The notes beneath the pieces were generated by a model. The model was not told the DNA's origin. It saw only the letters and a list, made by a program, of their open reading frames with translations, and searched no databases. From Vibrio cortegadensis (lineage in GTDB: Bacteria > Pseudomonadota > Gammaproteobacteria > Enterobacterales > Vibrionaceae), in NCBI RefSeq assembly GCF_024347395.1, contig NZ_AP025473.1, positions 806,001 to 870,000 of the forward strand: 64,000 nt of DNA, in the 5' to 3' direction. Position 1 is the stretch's first letter. Each line of letters opens with the position of its first letter. Positions 42,486-49,623 of this stretch are shown here, one piece after another. Position numbers and translations under genes: made by a program.

Positions 42486-42641
42486 TTATTTGAGTAATTT
42501 ATCAAGTTGTGAACCAGATCCAGTTAGAGCGTAATGCTTCGAAGAGGGTAGAGCTTTAGATTTAACGTCTTCCTCAGGTATAAATTTATGCTTTTTTTGA
42601 GGTTTTTGCTGCTCGAAATTAAGAGCCAATTGAGGTAGCAT
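42486..42641 (-). CDS. Small basic protein of unknown function (51 aa)
   Basis: I do not recognise this product. The frame begins MLPQLALNFEQQKPQKKHKF, continues with charged IPEEDVKSKALPSSKHY and ends GSGSQLDKLLK. It is soluble, basic, with no Cys. Support: AAGG six bases before the ATG, an even amino-acid make-up unlike a chance frame, and no competing gene. Only 32 bases lie between its start codon and that of yegD on the other strand, so their promoters must overlap each other's first codons. About 250 AT-rich bases separate its stop from the start of the lipoprotein gene; they presumably hold that gene's promoter and nothing else that I see. Confidence 0.55.
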   Translation of the reverse strand: MLPQLALNFEQQKPQKKHKFIPEEDVKSKALPSSKHYALTGSGSQLDKLLK

Positions 42642-42673
42642 TGCCGACCTTTTTGGATTGGCTAGAGGTAAAA

Positions 42674-44026
42674 ATGTTTATAGGTTTTGATTATGGTACA
42701 GCGAACTGCTCTGTTGCTTCGATGTCTGATGGCCAACCAAGATTACTTTCTCTTGAAGGGGACAACTTTTACATCCCTTCTACTATTTGTGCTCCGACGC
42801 GTGAATCTGTATCTGAGTATCTATTTCGTCACTTTAAAATTTCGCCTTCTGATGCGATTGGTGAACAAGTACTTCGCCGAGCGATTGCCTTCAATCGAGA
42901 AGAGAGTATCGACCTAATCAAAGGTGACTTAGCCTTTGGTCAAGCGGCGTTAGATCTTTATTTAGAAGATCCGAGAGATGTTTACTATGTGAAATCGCCG
43001 AAATCCTTCTTAGGCGCAAGCGGGTTGCATGATATTCAGGTCAGTTTTTTTGAAGATCTTGTATGCGCCATGATGGCCAATATTAAACAAAAAGCGGAAG
43101 CTCAAAGTGAACAAGAGATCCGCGACACGGTGATTGGTCGTCCGATAAACTTTCACGGTCGTGGTGGTGAACTCGCTAACCAACAAGCGGAAAAAATATT
43201 ATTACAAGCAGCCAAGCGCGCAGGGTTTAATAATATTGAATTTCAATTTGAGCCTGTCGCGGCAGGGTTGGAATACGAGAGCACACTAACAGAAGATAAA
43301 ACAGTATTAGTTGTGGACATTGGCGGTGGTACAACCGACTGTTCGCTGATTGATATGGGACCAACGTGGCGAGGCATGAGTGATCGTACTGCCAGCTTAT
43401 TAGCTCATAGTGGGCAACGAGTTGGGGGAAATGATCTTGATATTTACCTAGCGTTCAAACAGCTGATGACCTCTTTTGGCTCCACGAGTAAGTCACTGTC
43501 TGGTATCGATATGCCTCTGACTCAATTTTGGAACCCGATTGCGATCAACAATGTAGAAGCACAACGCGACTTTTATTCACGCGAGAACCTTAAAGCACTT
43601 AAGCTACTGAAAAAAGAGGCGCAGTCTCCGGAAAAATTGGATCGCTTACTTAGAATGTACCAAGAGACATTAGGCTACAGCGTAGTAAGAAAAGCGGAAG
43701 AAGCGAAAATAGCACTTGCAGATTGCAACGAATTTCGCGTCAAGATGGATTTAGTGTCTGAATTGGTTGAAGTAGACATCAGTTTAGACCAAATGATAGA
43801 CGCGATTGAGACTCCAAAAGCGAAGATGGTTGATTTAGTGAAAGAAGCGGTCGCGCAAAGTGCGAAAAAACCGGATGTGATCTTCATGACGGGAGGCTCT
43901 GCTCGTTCTCCTGTATTACGTCAGGCTGTGGAATCTCAACTGCCAAATGTGCCGATTGTGAGTGGGAATTACTTTGGTTCGGTTACAGCAGGTTTGGCTC
44001 GCTGGGCTGAAACTTGTTTTAAGTAA
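42674..44026 (+). CDS. yegD: Hsp70-family chaperone-like protein YegD
   Basis: Actin/Hsp70-fold ATPase that lacks the usual substrate-binding half. 450 residues matching E. coli YegD: start MFIGFDYGTANCSVASM (phosphate loop 1), VIGRPINFHG, FEPVAAGLEYE, VVDIGGGTTDCSLI (phosphate loop 2) and IFMTGGSARSPVLRQ (adenosine motif). GAGG five bases before ATG 42674 sets the start, which agrees with the E. coli N-terminus; the frame runs 11 codons further. Clients and role are not established. Divergent from the 51-residue protein. Confidence 0.95.
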   Translation: MFIGFDYGTANCSVASMSDGQPRLLSLEGDNFYIPSTICAPTRESVSEYLFRHFKISPSDAIGEQVLRRAIAFNREESIDLIKGDLAFGQAALDLYLEDPRDVYYVKSPKSFLGASGLHDIQVSFFEDLVCAMMANIKQKAEAQSEQEIRDTVIGRPINFHGRGGELANQQAEKILLQAAKRAGFNNIEFQFEPVAAGLEYESTLTEDKTVLVVDIGGGTTDCSLIDMGPTWRGMSDRTASLLAHSGQRVGGNDLDIYLAFKQLMTSFGSTSKSLSGIDMPLTQFWNPIAINNVEAQRDFYSRENLKALKLLKKEAQSPEKLDRLLRMYQETLGYSVVRKAEEAKIALADCNEFRVKMDLVSELVEVDISLDQMIDAIETPKAKMVDLVKEAVAQSAKKPDVIFMTGGSARSPVLRQAVESQLPNVPIVSGNYFGSVTAGLARWAETCFK

Positions 44027-44185
44027 TCGACTGATTGTGGGTACGCGATGAGTACTTTGGGAAATTAAGGTGCTGATCTATCGCTAATTTCAAAAAAAAG
44101 TGTGACTCATGCGGTAATTTGTAACCGAAACCCGTAAAATACTCGCCTTATTATTACGCTATACAGTAAGGCGAGTACATTTTCT

Positions 44186-46243
44186 GTGAATAAAGATCAA
44201 TTTGAGTTGTTGGCCCCTGGTGGCGATATAGATTCGATAAAAGCGGCGATTGCTGCTGGCGCGGATGCCGTTTATTGTGGTTTGGATAAGTTTAATGCCC
44301 GTAATCGAGCAACAAACCTCGACCTAGATACCTTAAACGGTTTGGTTGATTTGGCTCATCAGAACAACTGTAAAATCTTCCTAACGTTGAATATCATTAT
44401 TCTTGAAAGTGAAGTACCAACGGTTGTCCGCTTATTGAATAAATTGGTTAACACTCATATCGATGGCGTTATCATTCAAGATCTTGGGTTAGGCTATATT
44501 CTTAAGCACTATTTCCCTAGCTTAGATATGCACGCTTCGACACAATTGAACACTCATAATGAAGGCCAAATCTTATTACTCAATAAGTTAGGTGCAAGCC
44601 GTGTAAACCTTTCACGAGAGTTAAATATCAGCGAGATTAAACATTTAGCTCAATTTGGACTAGAGCATGATGTTCTAATGGAAGTGTTCGTGCATGGTTC
44701 TTACTGTATTGGCTTTTCGGGCCTTTGTTACATCAGTTCTGTCAAAAATGGTGCATCGGGGAACCGAGGTCGTTGTAGCCAACCTTGCCGTGATCAATAC
44801 GAAACAACGAAAGTAGGCAAAAATTACCCACTGAACATGAAAGACAACTCTGCTTATGGTGATTTGAATGAGTTGGTTGATGCGGGTGTTTACTCATTAA
44901 AAGTTGAAGGTCGAATCAAGAAAGCGCATTACGTTTATACTGTGGTCGATAATTGGCGTAAACAGATAGACACTTATTGTGCTGGTGGCCAACCTTTAAC
45001 CGATACCAAAGGCTTATACACGGTATTTAATCGTGACTTCTCGAACTCATATCTGAAAGATAACATCTCCCAAGATATGTATATCGATAACCCAAGAGAC
45101 AATTCGTCTACACACTTCACTAAGATTTACGGCTGTACTACTGAAGCCAGTATCGATAAAGTGAAAAAAGATCTGTTTGATGAAAAAACGGATATCATGG
45201 CGCTGGTGGAAGAGAAGACCAAAGATTTAGTGATTGATGATTCAAAGTCATTAACGGTAGTAAAAGGCGACCCCGATTACGTGAAAGCCGTTGAATTACC
45301 AAAGCTTCCACCATCAACGCCTTTGACTTCGGCTCCAAAATTATCTGTACTTATCTCATCGGCAGAAGATGTTGCGTTGTGCGAAATGAACACTTCAACG
45401 ACACCTTTAGATGTCTTCTATCAGTTACCAATGGCGCTGAGCACACAGTTGGCTAAATTGAGTACACTGTTTACTGAAAATCCAGCTTTGATCCCTTGGT
45501 TTTCTGCTATTCAAATTGGAGATGACTTTGAAGCGGCGAGAACGTTTTTAGATACAGTTAAGCCAGCGTTGATCGTCACCAATAATACAGGCGTAGCACA
45601 ACTGGCTTATGAAAGAGGCATTCAATGGATTGCAGGGCCGCAACTGAATATCACTAATTCGTATGCGCTCAAATGTATTCAACAAGAGTACAAAGGCAGT
45701 GGTGCTTTTATCTCTAATGAGTTAAGCAAACTGCAGATGCGTAAGATCGTTCGTCCAGATAACTTCCGCCTGTTTCATAGCATTTACCACCCGATTGCGA
45801 TGCTAACTAGTCGTCAGTGCCTATTTTTACAAAGTGTAGGTTGTAAGAAAAAGCGTGTGGATAATCGTTGTTTGAAGGGGTGCGAGAAAACAACCTCTAT
45901 CATTAACTTGAAAGATAAGCCTTATGTGATTGATAAGAAAAAAGGCGATCACAACAGTTTGTACAGCGAACAAAACTTCTTGAATACAGACGTACTTAAA
46001 GATTGTGCAGGGCTCTATTCTGATGTTCTGATTGATCTACGAAATATCAAAACACAGACCAAAGTGAGTTTAGATAAAGCGGAGATCGATAACGCAGCCT
46101 TGGTTGTGCTATTCCAAGAAATGCTACAGGAATCGATGAACCATTTGGACACTCGTGGCGATAAGGTCGAGTCTCCGGCATTAGTTGCGATAAAACAGGC
46201 ATTAGCGCAAACGAGCAGCCAGCAATATAAAAAAGGTTTATAG
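44186..46243 (+). CDS. U32-family protein, likely RNA hydroxylation factor rather than peptidase
   Basis: 685 residues. The first ~290 are the U32 barrel: LLAPGGDIDSIKAAIAAGADAVYCG, HASTQLNTHNEGQ, VFVHGSYCIGFSGLCYIS, GNRGRCSQPCR with the Cys set that marks the family, and YSLKVEGRIK. E. coli members (RlhA, TrhP, UbiU/V) act in hydroxylation of 23S rRNA, tRNA or ubiquinone precursors with iron-sulfur clusters; the overall match is to RlhA/TrhP-like proteins, but I cannot tell which. The C-terminal half has a second Cys group (RQCLFLQSVGCKKKRVDNRCLKGC). Starts at GTG with a modest ribosome site. Ends in a strong terminator; a 14-bp duplication overlaps the stop. Confidence 0.85.
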   Translation: MNKDQFELLAPGGDIDSIKAAIAAGADAVYCGLDKFNARNRATNLDLDTLNGLVDLAHQNNCKIFLTLNIIILESEVPTVVRLLNKLVNTHIDGVIIQDLGLGYILKHYFPSLDMHASTQLNTHNEGQILLLNKLGASRVNLSRELNISEIKHLAQFGLEHDVLMEVFVHGSYCIGFSGLCYISSVKNGASGNRGRCSQPCRDQYETTKVGKNYPLNMKDNSAYGDLNELVDAGVYSLKVEGRIKKAHYVYTVVDNWRKQIDTYCAGGQPLTDTKGLYTVFNRDFSNSYLKDNISQDMYIDNPRDNSSTHFTKIYGCTTEASIDKVKKDLFDEKTDIMALVEEKTKDLVIDDSKSLTVVKGDPDYVKAVELPKLPPSTPLTSAPKLSVLISSAEDVALCEMNTSTTPLDVFYQLPMALSTQLAKLSTLFTENPALIPWFSAIQIGDDFEAARTFLDTVKPALIVTNNTGVAQLAYERGIQWIAGPQLNITNSYALKCIQQEYKGSGAFISNELSKLQMRKIVRPDNFRLFHSIYHPIAMLTSRQCLFLQSVGCKKKRVDNRCLKGCEKTTSIINLKDKPYVIDKKKGDHNSLYSEQNFLNTDVLKDCAGLYSDVLIDLRNIKTQTKVSLDKAEIDNAALVVLFQEMLQESMNHLDTRGDKVESPALVAIKQALAQTSSQQYKKGL

Positions 46244-46269
46244 ACAAAGGTTTATAGATAAAGGTTAAT
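46232..46269. repeat. 14-bp tandem duplication over the stop codon of the U32 gene
   Basis: AAAGGTTTATAGAC (46232-46245), AAAGGTTTATAGAT (46246-46259), then AAAGGTTAAT. The first copy holds the last codons and TAG. Confidence 0.85.
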
Positions 46270-46272
46270 GAA

Positions 46273-46307
46273 AAGCCGAAGCAATATTATATTGCTTCGG
46301 CTTTTTT
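46273..46307 (+). terminator. Terminator of the U32 gene
   Basis: Thirteen-base perfect stem AAGCCGAAGCAAT (46273-46285) with ATTGCTTCGGCTT (46291-46303), then T run. Confidence 0.95.
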
Positions 46308-46399
46308 GTTGTCACCTAGATATTCCTAGCTGCGAAATGAAACAACACACTAGGTTGTGTGCAAGCTAGGTCTACCAGAATCTTATCGATAAGCTAAGG

Positions 46400-46714
46400 T
46401 TATTTTTTACCTTGAGTTTGCTTATCTTCTTCAGTCAGTTCACGAATGCGACGGCTGATGTCACGGCGAGATTTAGAGATCTCAGCACTTTTGATGATGT
46501 GGTCATCAACGCGATCTTCGTAATCGGCTTTCATGTTTTTAACAATAACCAGAATCTCATCGTGGCTCATTTCTGGTTTAATGTAGTCAAGAAGGTTATC
46601 AAGTAGATCAACACGTTTACGGTTATCACGAACTTTTTTTTCGTTATCAACAAGTTCACGTTTTAGCTTATTTTTACGACGTGCTTGGTTTACGATTTCA
46701 AATACACTACTCAT
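46400..46714 (-). CDS. DUF496 protein (YeeX family)
   Basis: 104-residue, highly charged helical protein. It matches E. coli YeeX: RRKNKLKRELVDNEKKVRDNRKRVDLLDNLLDYIKPEMS and DYEDRVDDHIIKSAEISKSRRDISRRI. Probably coiled coil. The function is not established to my knowledge. The ATG follows a fair ribosome site (AGGA). Single gene; 120-base gap upstream leads to the small protein gene at 46890. Confidence 0.92.
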   Translation of the reverse strand: MSSVFEIVNQARRKNKLKRELVDNEKKVRDNRKRVDLLDNLLDYIKPEMSHDEILVIVKNMKADYEDRVDDHIIKSAEISKSRRDISRRIRELTEEDKQTQGKK

Positions 46715-46889
46715 AGTTTTTTCCTAGTCTAAAATATGTCTGGTTTGATTAAAGCACAACAAATGAATACAGAACAGCCTTAAGATCAATCCTCTGGCGA
46801 TGTTGGTGAATTAATCAGCACTCTCTCTTTAATCGATTGTGTTCGCTTGTGCGTTCGCTATATTATGCGTTATTAAGTATGACAGTGTA

Positions 46890-47105
46890 ATGAAAAAAAA
46901 CATGGAACAGCCAGTCGAACAAGATGATTACGAGTCGCATGACGTAGAACCTGAAGGTGAAGTGGAGCAAGAGAAACTACGTGAGGCCTATATTTCTGAG
47001 CGAACAAAATTAGAGATAACTGAGATTGAGCTAAACCGAGCAAAAATCATATTGGTTGATGAAAAAGGCAATATGAAACGCATCCCACTGATTCCGGAGC
47101 ATTAG
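46890..47105 (+). CDS. Small acidic protein of unknown function (71 aa)
   Basis: I do not recognise a function. From ATG 46890 (an in-frame ATG four codons later is an alternative): an acidic N-terminus EQPVEQDDYESHDVEPEGEVEQEKL, a helical ERTKLEITEIELNRAKIILV, and an end LVDEKGNMKRIPLIPEH. The middle and end look structured, which argues for a real gene, but no clear Shine-Dalgarno is seen. It is followed by a 14-bp tandem repeat. Confidence 0.55.
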   Translation: MKKNMEQPVEQDDYESHDVEPEGEVEQEKLREAYISERTKLEITEIELNRAKIILVDEKGNMKRIPLIPEH

Positions 47106-47136
47106 CGAAAACGGATGTTTGGATACTGATGTTTTT

Positions 47137-47190
47137 GAATATCGATGTTTGAATATCAATGTTTGAATATCAATGTTTGAATATCGATAG
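47137..47190. repeat. 14-bp tandem repeat, nearly four copies
   Basis: GAATATCGATGTTT (47137-47150), GAATATCAATGTTT twice (47151-47178), then GAATATCGATAG. It lies 30 bases after the stop of the 71-residue protein. Confidence 0.9.
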
Positions 47191-47332
47191 TTACACTGCC
47201 CATCACAAGAGATGCAAAGCTAAAAATTTGAGCCAGAATTTAACACTCACAACGTAAATTCAGCGCTTTAAATGGTTGAGTCGTTAGATTTACTAGTGCA
47301 ACAAAGCTAATAATAAAAACAAGGAATTGAGT

Positions 47333-48004
47333 ATGAGCATTGAACTGTCACCTGTTGAAGCAAGAGTTATTGGCTGCTTGATTGAAAAAGAAGTAACCAC
47401 TCCTGAATATTACCCTCTAACACTTAATAGTCTAACCACTGCATGTAATCAGAAGAGTAACCGAGATCCTGTCATGGTCTTGAGTGATTCAGATATTCTT
47501 GATGTCGTAGAGAGCCTTATCTCTCGTCGTTTAGTGAGTGATGAGAGTAGCTTTAATAGCCGTGTGAGTAAGTATCAGCATCGTTTTTGTAACACTGAAT
47601 TTGGCGATTTACAGTTTAGTGAACAAGAACGCGCCATTATCTGCTGCATGTTACTTCGTGGGCCTCAAACTCCTGGCGAATTGCGCACTCGTACTAATCG
47701 ATTGGCGTCATTCACAGATGTAAAAGAGGTGGAAGCGGTACTTGAAAAGCTAGCGAATCGTGCCGAAGGTTCTTTGGTGGTGAAATTGCCACGCGAAGCG
47801 GGTAAGAGAGAATCTCGCTATCAGCATCTTTTAAGTGGTGCTGTTGACGTGGATTCGATCGCGGCGGCAATGCCGGTCAATTCAACAATGAGCCATTCTT
47901 CTGAAAACTCATCATCTCAAAGAATCGAGTCACTAGAGAAAGAAGTGGCAGAATTGAAGAACGAGTTGGCTGAGCTCAAAGCGTTAGTTGAATCTGTTCT
48001 CTGA
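47333..48004 (+). CDS. yceH: YceH family protein (DUF480)
   Basis: 223 residues matching the YceH family: ELSPVEARVIGCLIEKEVTTPEYYPLTLNSL, ACNQKSNRDPVM and ERAIICCMLLRGPQTPGELRTR. Two winged-helix domains (about 1-90 and 95-170) and a C-terminal coiled coil (about 195-222). Probably nucleic-acid-binding; role unknown. The ATG at 47333 has AAGGA seven bases upstream. It is followed five bases later by the GIY-YIG gene, so the two are an operon. Confidence 0.93.
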   Translation: MSIELSPVEARVIGCLIEKEVTTPEYYPLTLNSLTTACNQKSNRDPVMVLSDSDILDVVESLISRRLVSDESSFNSRVSKYQHRFCNTEFGDLQFSEQERAIICCMLLRGPQTPGELRTRTNRLASFTDVKEVEAVLEKLANRAEGSLVVKLPREAGKRESRYQHLLSGAVDVDSIAAAMPVNSTMSHSSENSSSQRIESLEKEVAELKNELAELKALVESVL

Positions 48005-48009
48005 TTTTC

Positions 48010-48306
48010 ATGACAACGGTAAGCGAAACGTGTCCGTCTTGGTATATTTATCTAATTCGGACACGAAGTGATGCTCTATATTGTGGAATAACGGTCGATG
48101 TAGATCGTCGGTTCATACAACACCAAATGGGAAAAGGGGCTAAGTTTCTTCGCGGAAAAGGGCCACTGGAGCTCGTTTGGAGTCACTCTGTTGAAACGAA
48201 AAGTTTGGCTTTAAAATACGAAATTAAGCTGAAAAAGTTGCCAAAAATAAAGAAGGAACAATTAATTCAGAAACTTTGGGATCTAGAAACACTGCACATC
48301 AATTGA
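48010..48306 (+). CDS. GIY-YIG nuclease-like protein
   Basis: 98 residues, the single-domain GIY-YIG type like E. coli YhbQ. Seen: WYIYLIRTRSDALYCGIT (the two-strand GIY-YIG motif in the form YIY-x9-YCG), the following Arg helix DVDRRFIQHQMGKGAKFLRGKGP, and a Glu in LALKYEIKLKKLPKIKK. The set of active-site residues seems complete, so DNA-processing activity is possible. Five bases after yceH. Confidence 0.9.
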   Translation: MTTVSETCPSWYIYLIRTRSDALYCGITVDVDRRFIQHQMGKGAKFLRGKGPLELVWSHSVETKSLALKYEIKLKKLPKIKKEQLIQKLWDLETLHIN

Positions 48307-48522
48307 CATTACTCATCCTTGTGATCAATAGATAAAGCCCCCGCGTTATTTTTATCGGTTTAACTTCTCTTTTACACGCTATTCCCGCCATCTTTATCTG
48401 GCATAGAACTATCATTTTTAATAAGGTTAACTCATAATGATTTTCATACCATGCGTAAGAGTATGGTCATTGATTAGGTTAATAATTATGGGCCAATGTA
48501 GTCCATCTAGGCTGAGATAAAA

Positions 48523-49623
48523 ATGAAACGTTTACTATTGCTTTCCGCATTGGCTAGTTTTTCCATGCCATTAATGGCGCATCCAGCGCAAGTTCTCACA
48601 GGGTATTGGGAATATAAAGAGTTTCTGGAAACTTTCCCGAAACAGAATGAATTGAACCAGATATTCAGTGATATCGTTCGTAACGACTCACAAAAGATTT
48701 CGGTTAAACAAAAAGAACCCGTCACAATTTCGGTTGTGTATCCAGGTCAACAGGTATCTGATTATTGGGTGCGCAACATCAGAGCATTTGAAGCAAGGCT
48801 CGATGAACTTGGCATCCAATACCAAATTAACCAAGTATTTACTCGCCCTAATATTGATGTAAAGCAGCAAAGTCTTTCCTTAAAAAAAGCCATTCAAAAT
48901 GAAACGGATTACTTGATCTTTACATTGGATACAACACGTCATCGTAAATTTATTGAGCATGTAATTAATTCCGAAAAAACAAAGCTAATATTGCAAAACA
49001 TCACAACGCCAGTACGCGCATGGAAGAATCGCCAACCTTTCTTCTACGTGGGCTTTGACCACTCAACAGGAAGCTTAGCGTTAGCGGACTATTTCAAACA
49101 GCACGTTAAGGCTGGAGGTAACTATTCGGTACTGTACTTTTCTGAAGGCTACATCAGTGATGCTAGGGGTGATACTTTTATTCAAGAGATGAGTCACCAT
49201 TCAGATTACGAATTGCGCTCATCATTCTACACAAAAACGACGAAAGCCAGCGGGTATGATGTTGCCAAGTTGAGCATTGAAAAAACGCCTGATCTCGATT
49301 TTATTTACGCCTGTTCGACGGACGTTGCTCTGGGAGCGGTGCAAGCTTTAGAAGACCTGAACCGTACGGATATCAAAATTAACGGATGGGGAGGAGGCTC
49401 CGCCGAACTTGAAGCTTTGGAGCGTGGTGAGCTCGATGTGACGGTTATGCGAATGAATGATGATACAGGCGTTGCAATGGCAGAAGCGATCAAACTTGAT
49501 TTAGAAGGTAAGAAGGTGCCTACCGTTTATTCTGGAGACTTTGAAGTAGTCTCTACCGAGGATGAGCCCGAACATATCCAAAAATTAAAAGAACGTGCTT
49601 TTAGGTATTCAGATAAGTCATGA
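48523..49623 (+). CDS. luxP: Autoinducer-2 binding protein LuxP
   Basis: Periplasmic sugar-binding-fold protein that binds borated AI-2 and controls LuxQ. 366 residues with signal peptide (about 1-20). All AI-2 contacts known for V. harveyi LuxP can be seen: Gln, Ser and Trp in VYPGQQVSDYWVRN, Asn in LQNITTP, Arg in SDARGDTF, Thr-Asp in CSTDVALG, Trp in NGWGGGSAE and Arg in MRMNDDTG. A weak ribosome site. The last four bases overlap luxQ. The ~215-base gap upstream is AT-rich and presumably holds the promoter. Confidence 0.97.
   Translation: MKRLLLLSALASFSMPLMAHPAQVLTGYWEYKEFLETFPKQNELNQIFSDIVRNDSQKISVKQKEPVTISVVYPGQQVSDYWVRNIRAFEARLDELGIQYQINQVFTRPNIDVKQQSLSLKKAIQNETDYLIFTLDTTRHRKFIEHVINSEKTKLILQNITTPVRAWKNRQPFFYVGFDHSTGSLALADYFKQHVKAGGNYSVLYFSEGYISDARGDTFIQEMSHHSDYELRSSFYTKTTKASGYDVAKLSIEKTPDLDFIYACSTDVALGAVQALEDLNRTDIKINGWGGGSAELEALERGELDVTVMRMNDDTGVAMAEAIKLDLEGKKVPTVYSGDFEVVSTEDEPEHIQKLKERAFRYSDKS

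Noticed and set aside
44186..46243. Calling the U32 protein a collagenase/peptidase
   Set aside because: Characterised E. coli relatives act in RNA or ubiquinone hydroxylation, and the Cys set fits that better; no protease active site is evident.
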